From: Salvia splendens
Taxonomy: Eukaryota > Streptophyta > Magnoliopsida > Lamiales > Lamiaceae
Direction of reading: 5' to 3'
Assembly: GCF_004379255.2 (NCBI RefSeq)
Contig: NC_056048.1
Coordinates: 124,001-188,000 of the forward strand
DNA: 64,000 bases
The translations under genes were made by a program, and so were the position numbers. This document shows, in pieces, positions 61,196 through 64,000 of the stretch. The stretch's first letter is position 1, and every line of letters starts with the position of its first letter. The notes beneath the pieces are model-generated. The model had not been told where the DNA came from. It ran no database searches and saw nothing but the letters and a program-made list of their open reading frames with translations.

Positions 61196-61215
61196 GTTCT
61201 CTCTATCTTCTGTCA
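61196..61215 (+). promoter_or_regulatory. Probable miR156 target site in the SPL 3' UTR
   Basis: GTTCTCTCTATCTTCTGTCA lies about 100 nt after the stop codon, where SPL3-class genes carry their miR156 site. The ten bases that pair with the miRNA 5' half (TCTTCTGTCA) are perfect. Against the full complement of the canonical miR156 I count three mismatches, at site positions 3, 7 and 10; position 7 is a common mismatch in SPL sites. Confidence 0.8.
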
Positions 61216-62404
61216 ATTGCTGGATTTCTTTAAACAAAGAACCGGCTCAGTCTGTATGAGTCAAATATTTTGTAACTGTTTCTTGCACTTGTGGTTCGAT
61301 TGGTATTATTAACAATGTATGTACCATGCCACCTAAGGAAGCTACCAAAATAATGCTAAACCTCCTTTGACTGGCTTTATCTATAATTTGATCGTTTAGA
61401 CCCATCAATTACCTAACTTTACGACCAAGGAATTATCTACTAAGATCAAGATCTTATCACAAATATTCCTAAGCTTAATTGCAGAAATTGAGTTTAGACA
61501 TAGATCTTCAATATTAAACCAAGGACTTAAAGTCTTTAAGATTTCCCTGAGTGCTTTTATACATCCAAAGGTGATGTCTGAAAATAAGAGATCATAAAGC
61601 ATACCTCAATATCCTGGATGATATCCAGAGAAGAAATAATAGCAGTCACCAGCAACTGCGTCAGCGTGCAACCACAAGCATATCAACTTCAAGCTAATAC
61701 ACCTTGTTTTAATTTATACCAGGCTGCCTATAGGAAGTATAAAATTATAACGGAGACATAATTTGAAATGCAAACACAAAAATTTAATTTAACAGGCAAC
61801 TATATTCTAGAACAGTGACTGGTTCATAATGAGTGCACAACCTGAGTAAGAGATGCAACCAGTATTCAAAATCACACCATGATAAAGACTCGGAAATACA
61901 TCCACACCTACAGATCTTTCAAAGAAAATATACTAGCAATTAATTGTCATTAACAATGTAAAAATTATGGTAAAAGAATCTAGCAAGTAAAACTGAAAAA
62001 TCAGAAATTCCATGCTCATAAAACCTTACGGCCTGTGCTGCAATCTGCTCATGTTCTTATCCATAGACATTAAGTAAGCTTCAAATGGTTTGTGTATGAC
62101 TTGAATCAAGAGCTCACTGAGTTCCTTATCAAGGATAAATAAAGCACATGTGAGAAACAAATTGTAAATTATACAAAGTAAGTAAAACAATCCCAATACA
62201 TCAAATCCACCTCCAATCATTGATAAGTGAAGTATGACTGGACCATAATTTATGTCTATTTCATCAGATCATTTCAACACTATTGTGCCAGATTGGGAGT
62301 AATCTTGAAGATATCAAACTGAGTACCGCTAAAAAGTATCGCCATCTCATTTAGAGTGACCAGAAACAGAATCAGCAATTATGTCTTCCGACGGACACCT
62401 GGGG
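61216..62404. other. Convergent intergenic region between SPL and carrier genes
   Basis: Holds the rest of the SPL 3' UTR and, towards 62404, the 3' UTR of the carrier gene on the opposite strand. No other gene seen. Confidence 0.5.
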
Positions 62405-63661
62405 TTAATCACGCTTGATCCCCAGAATTTTCATAGCCAGTTCCCATGTGACGATAGCGGAAGCATTAGCGGGAAATGCTCTAACTATTGTAGGACCAAG
62501 CCCCGTATAGCATCCTCTGATTCCAGATCTCCTATAAATCTATCAGCGAGAAAAATCAGAAATTTATTGCTAATGTTGTACAGACCTTAAAAAGAACCTT
62601 GTTGCATACCAATTCTAGAATCTTGACTGGATTTCTTGTATGGTTCTTCTCCGTTGAAGTTTGAATTATGGTCTTTGCAACATCTAATGGCAGAACAGCC
62701 GACCAACACTAACATATGCAGAAATGATTGAAGAAGTTAGAAGCAGAAAAGGATGGTACAGAATCTACAGATAAATACAGAAAGACATAAAAGTGAAGCC
62801 AAAAGTCAGAAAGAGAAATTCTGTCAATCTTTTGTAATTACTTGGAACACTTACGGCTATCCCACCAAGGCCGCCACTAACAATTCCAACTCCGACATCA
62901 ATCACATGGGTTAGATCAGAGGAGGCATCTCTGAGTGGTTTATGCATGTAATAGCGCACATACTCATAAGTGCTAAAGAAGACAGCATTTCCAATAGATT
63001 CTCTAAAAAACGTGGCACCTGCTCTGCGGAAAAGGCCTGTAAGCTGAAGTGAAATGATCTCAGCTAGACAGTAATTCACTGTATTATATCAACGGACTAT
63101 CATGTTTCTCACCCCTTCGCTTTTAACAGTTTTAAGGGCACAATCAACAGGACTTCTGTATCGACTTGAACTTTGAAGGATAGAGTCAGCACCTTGCACT
63201 TGCATTCTACACTGAAAATCCCACAATCACACCAATGGTGTGAACAGCTCACAGAGAAATGCCAAGGTTTGGTTTTCACTTACCTTTACCAGCTCAGATG
63301 GGCAAAGTATAAAGCTAATAAAACCTCCAGCAAAAGCTCCTGAAGGAAGTATGGCAAGAAGCTGTGGCTTTCCACTTTCTGGGTTTCCCTTCAAAGGCAC
63401 CCCAAAAGGTCAAAATTAAACATGGGAGGAGTAGTCAAATACGCATGTCATTCGTATAAGCAATCTATAAAGTTATAACGTAGCTACTTTCTTGTATCAT
63501 CAGCATCAAAGAACTCTACAGCATAAAGGGTGGCGATGTCTGCGGGATTCAACATATACCTGAAGAAAGTGTTTTGTCTGGGAATAGATTCCAAAGGCAA
63601 GTGAGCTTTCAAAGGCCATTCCAACAAAAGACGACGTTGCGCCACAATAGAGTCCTTTAAC
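62405..63661 (-). CDS. Mitochondrial basic amino acid carrier (BAC1-like), 5' end outside the window
   Basis: Six exons on the - strand: 63661-63560, 63388-63284, 63211-63113, 63043-62855, 62708-62610, 62539-62405. They join in frame to 242 residues plus TAA and correspond to the C-terminal four-fifths of an about 310-aa carrier; the first exon(s), with the first carrier signature, lie beyond 64000. Visible: GLYCGATSSFVGMAFESSLA, the second signature PSELVKCRMQVQG, GNAVFFSTYEYVRYYMH, GLGGIACWSAVLPLDVAKTI (third signature) and the ending MKILGIKRD. These match Arabidopsis BAC1, an inner-membrane transporter of arginine, ornithine and other basic amino acids, more closely than the acylcarnitine-type carriers. 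The 5' boundary of the 105-bp exon (gaag|ggaaac) is the least certain. Confidence 0.85.
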
Positions 63662-63985
63662 CTGCCAAAATAGCAAGAGTTGTCCACGGAGAAAAGAAGA
63701 AGAAGCAAATACTATCCTAGATAACCTAGAACATGACCTAAGACCATGATATACTAAGCAGTGAAGTTGAAATGACAAATGACTTGGTGACATTATGATA
63801 AAAAAATCAGAGTTCACTAAGAATTTTATTTGGGTGGACAAACTTCACTGATTGAGATAACCCTGATGACCATCATAAACAAAGTAATATAAGAAAATCA
63901 ACTAGAAAAATAAAGTGAAGTTTCAGCCACGTAGCATGCAAACTCAATAATAACTATGAAAATGTCTCACAAGGAGTCAAGATGC

Positions 63986-64000
63986 ATACTCCTTCCGTCT
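63986..64000. mobile_element. Start of a Stowaway-like MITE at the window edge
   Basis: The last bases (atactccttccgtct) are the usual left end of a Stowaway-type MITE; the rest lies outside the window. Confidence 0.5.

Overview
This is a nuclear genome window from a flowering plant, most likely a eudicot of the asterid/Lamiales kind (an inference from overall protein and transposon style, not proven). Host genes have short exons, GT-AG introns and AT-rich spacers. The spacers are full of plant-type transposons: Stowaway-like MITEs, PIF/Harbinger and hAT elements, a Mutator-like MITE and Ty1/copia LTR retrotransposons. I saw no rRNA, tRNA, CRISPR or organellar segments.

Host genes, left to right. 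(1) 9767-13370 +, an SMG7-like (EST1-domain) gene, 5 coding exons, 870 aa, with a spliced leader carrying an overlapping upstream ORF. (2) 16781-17666 +, a 110-aa two-membrane-span protein of unknown function. (3) 20116-30581 +, a LEUNIG/LUH-type corepressor with LisH and WD40 repeats, 15 exons, 676 aa, and a 4.8-kb intron. (4) 34020-34577 +, a short Dof zinc-finger factor. (5) 46310-47305 -, a second Dof factor with a small separate first exon. (6) 60248-61092 +, an SPL3-type SBP-box factor with a probable miR156 site in its 3' UTR. (7) 62405 to beyond the right edge, -, a mitochondrial carrier close to the basic-amino-acid carrier BAC1, 5' end outside the window. Genes 6 and 7 converge.

Transposons. 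1-8131 is almost solid transposon: a cut-off Harbinger end, Stowaway MITEs, a 1-kb mariner-type element with internal open frames, a transposase-bearing Harbinger element (4509-6443), and a Harbinger MITE split by an hAT element that itself holds a Stowaway remnant. Two related Harbinger elements (14148-15998 and 31420-33168) carry only the accessory Myb/NAM-associated ORF, both copies broken. The transposase and the accessory ORF therefore sit in different elements here. Two copia elements are complete from LTR to LTR: an older decayed one (36821-41966, 227-bp LTRs) and a very young one (51169-56610, 633-bp LTRs that look identical, perfect 5-bp target duplication) whose coding region is nevertheless interrupted twice.

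Most host genes here are regulators: RNA surveillance, a corepressor, two Dof factors, one SBP factor. I see no evidence that they form a co-regulated cluster; the layout is ordinary plant gene islands between transposon blocks. I did not find a clearly new biological system. The best second-look items are the SBP protein with a zinc-ligand His replaced by Gln, the overlapping uORF on the SMG7-like gene, the Dof factor with YWTHGG, and the split Harbinger coding capacity.
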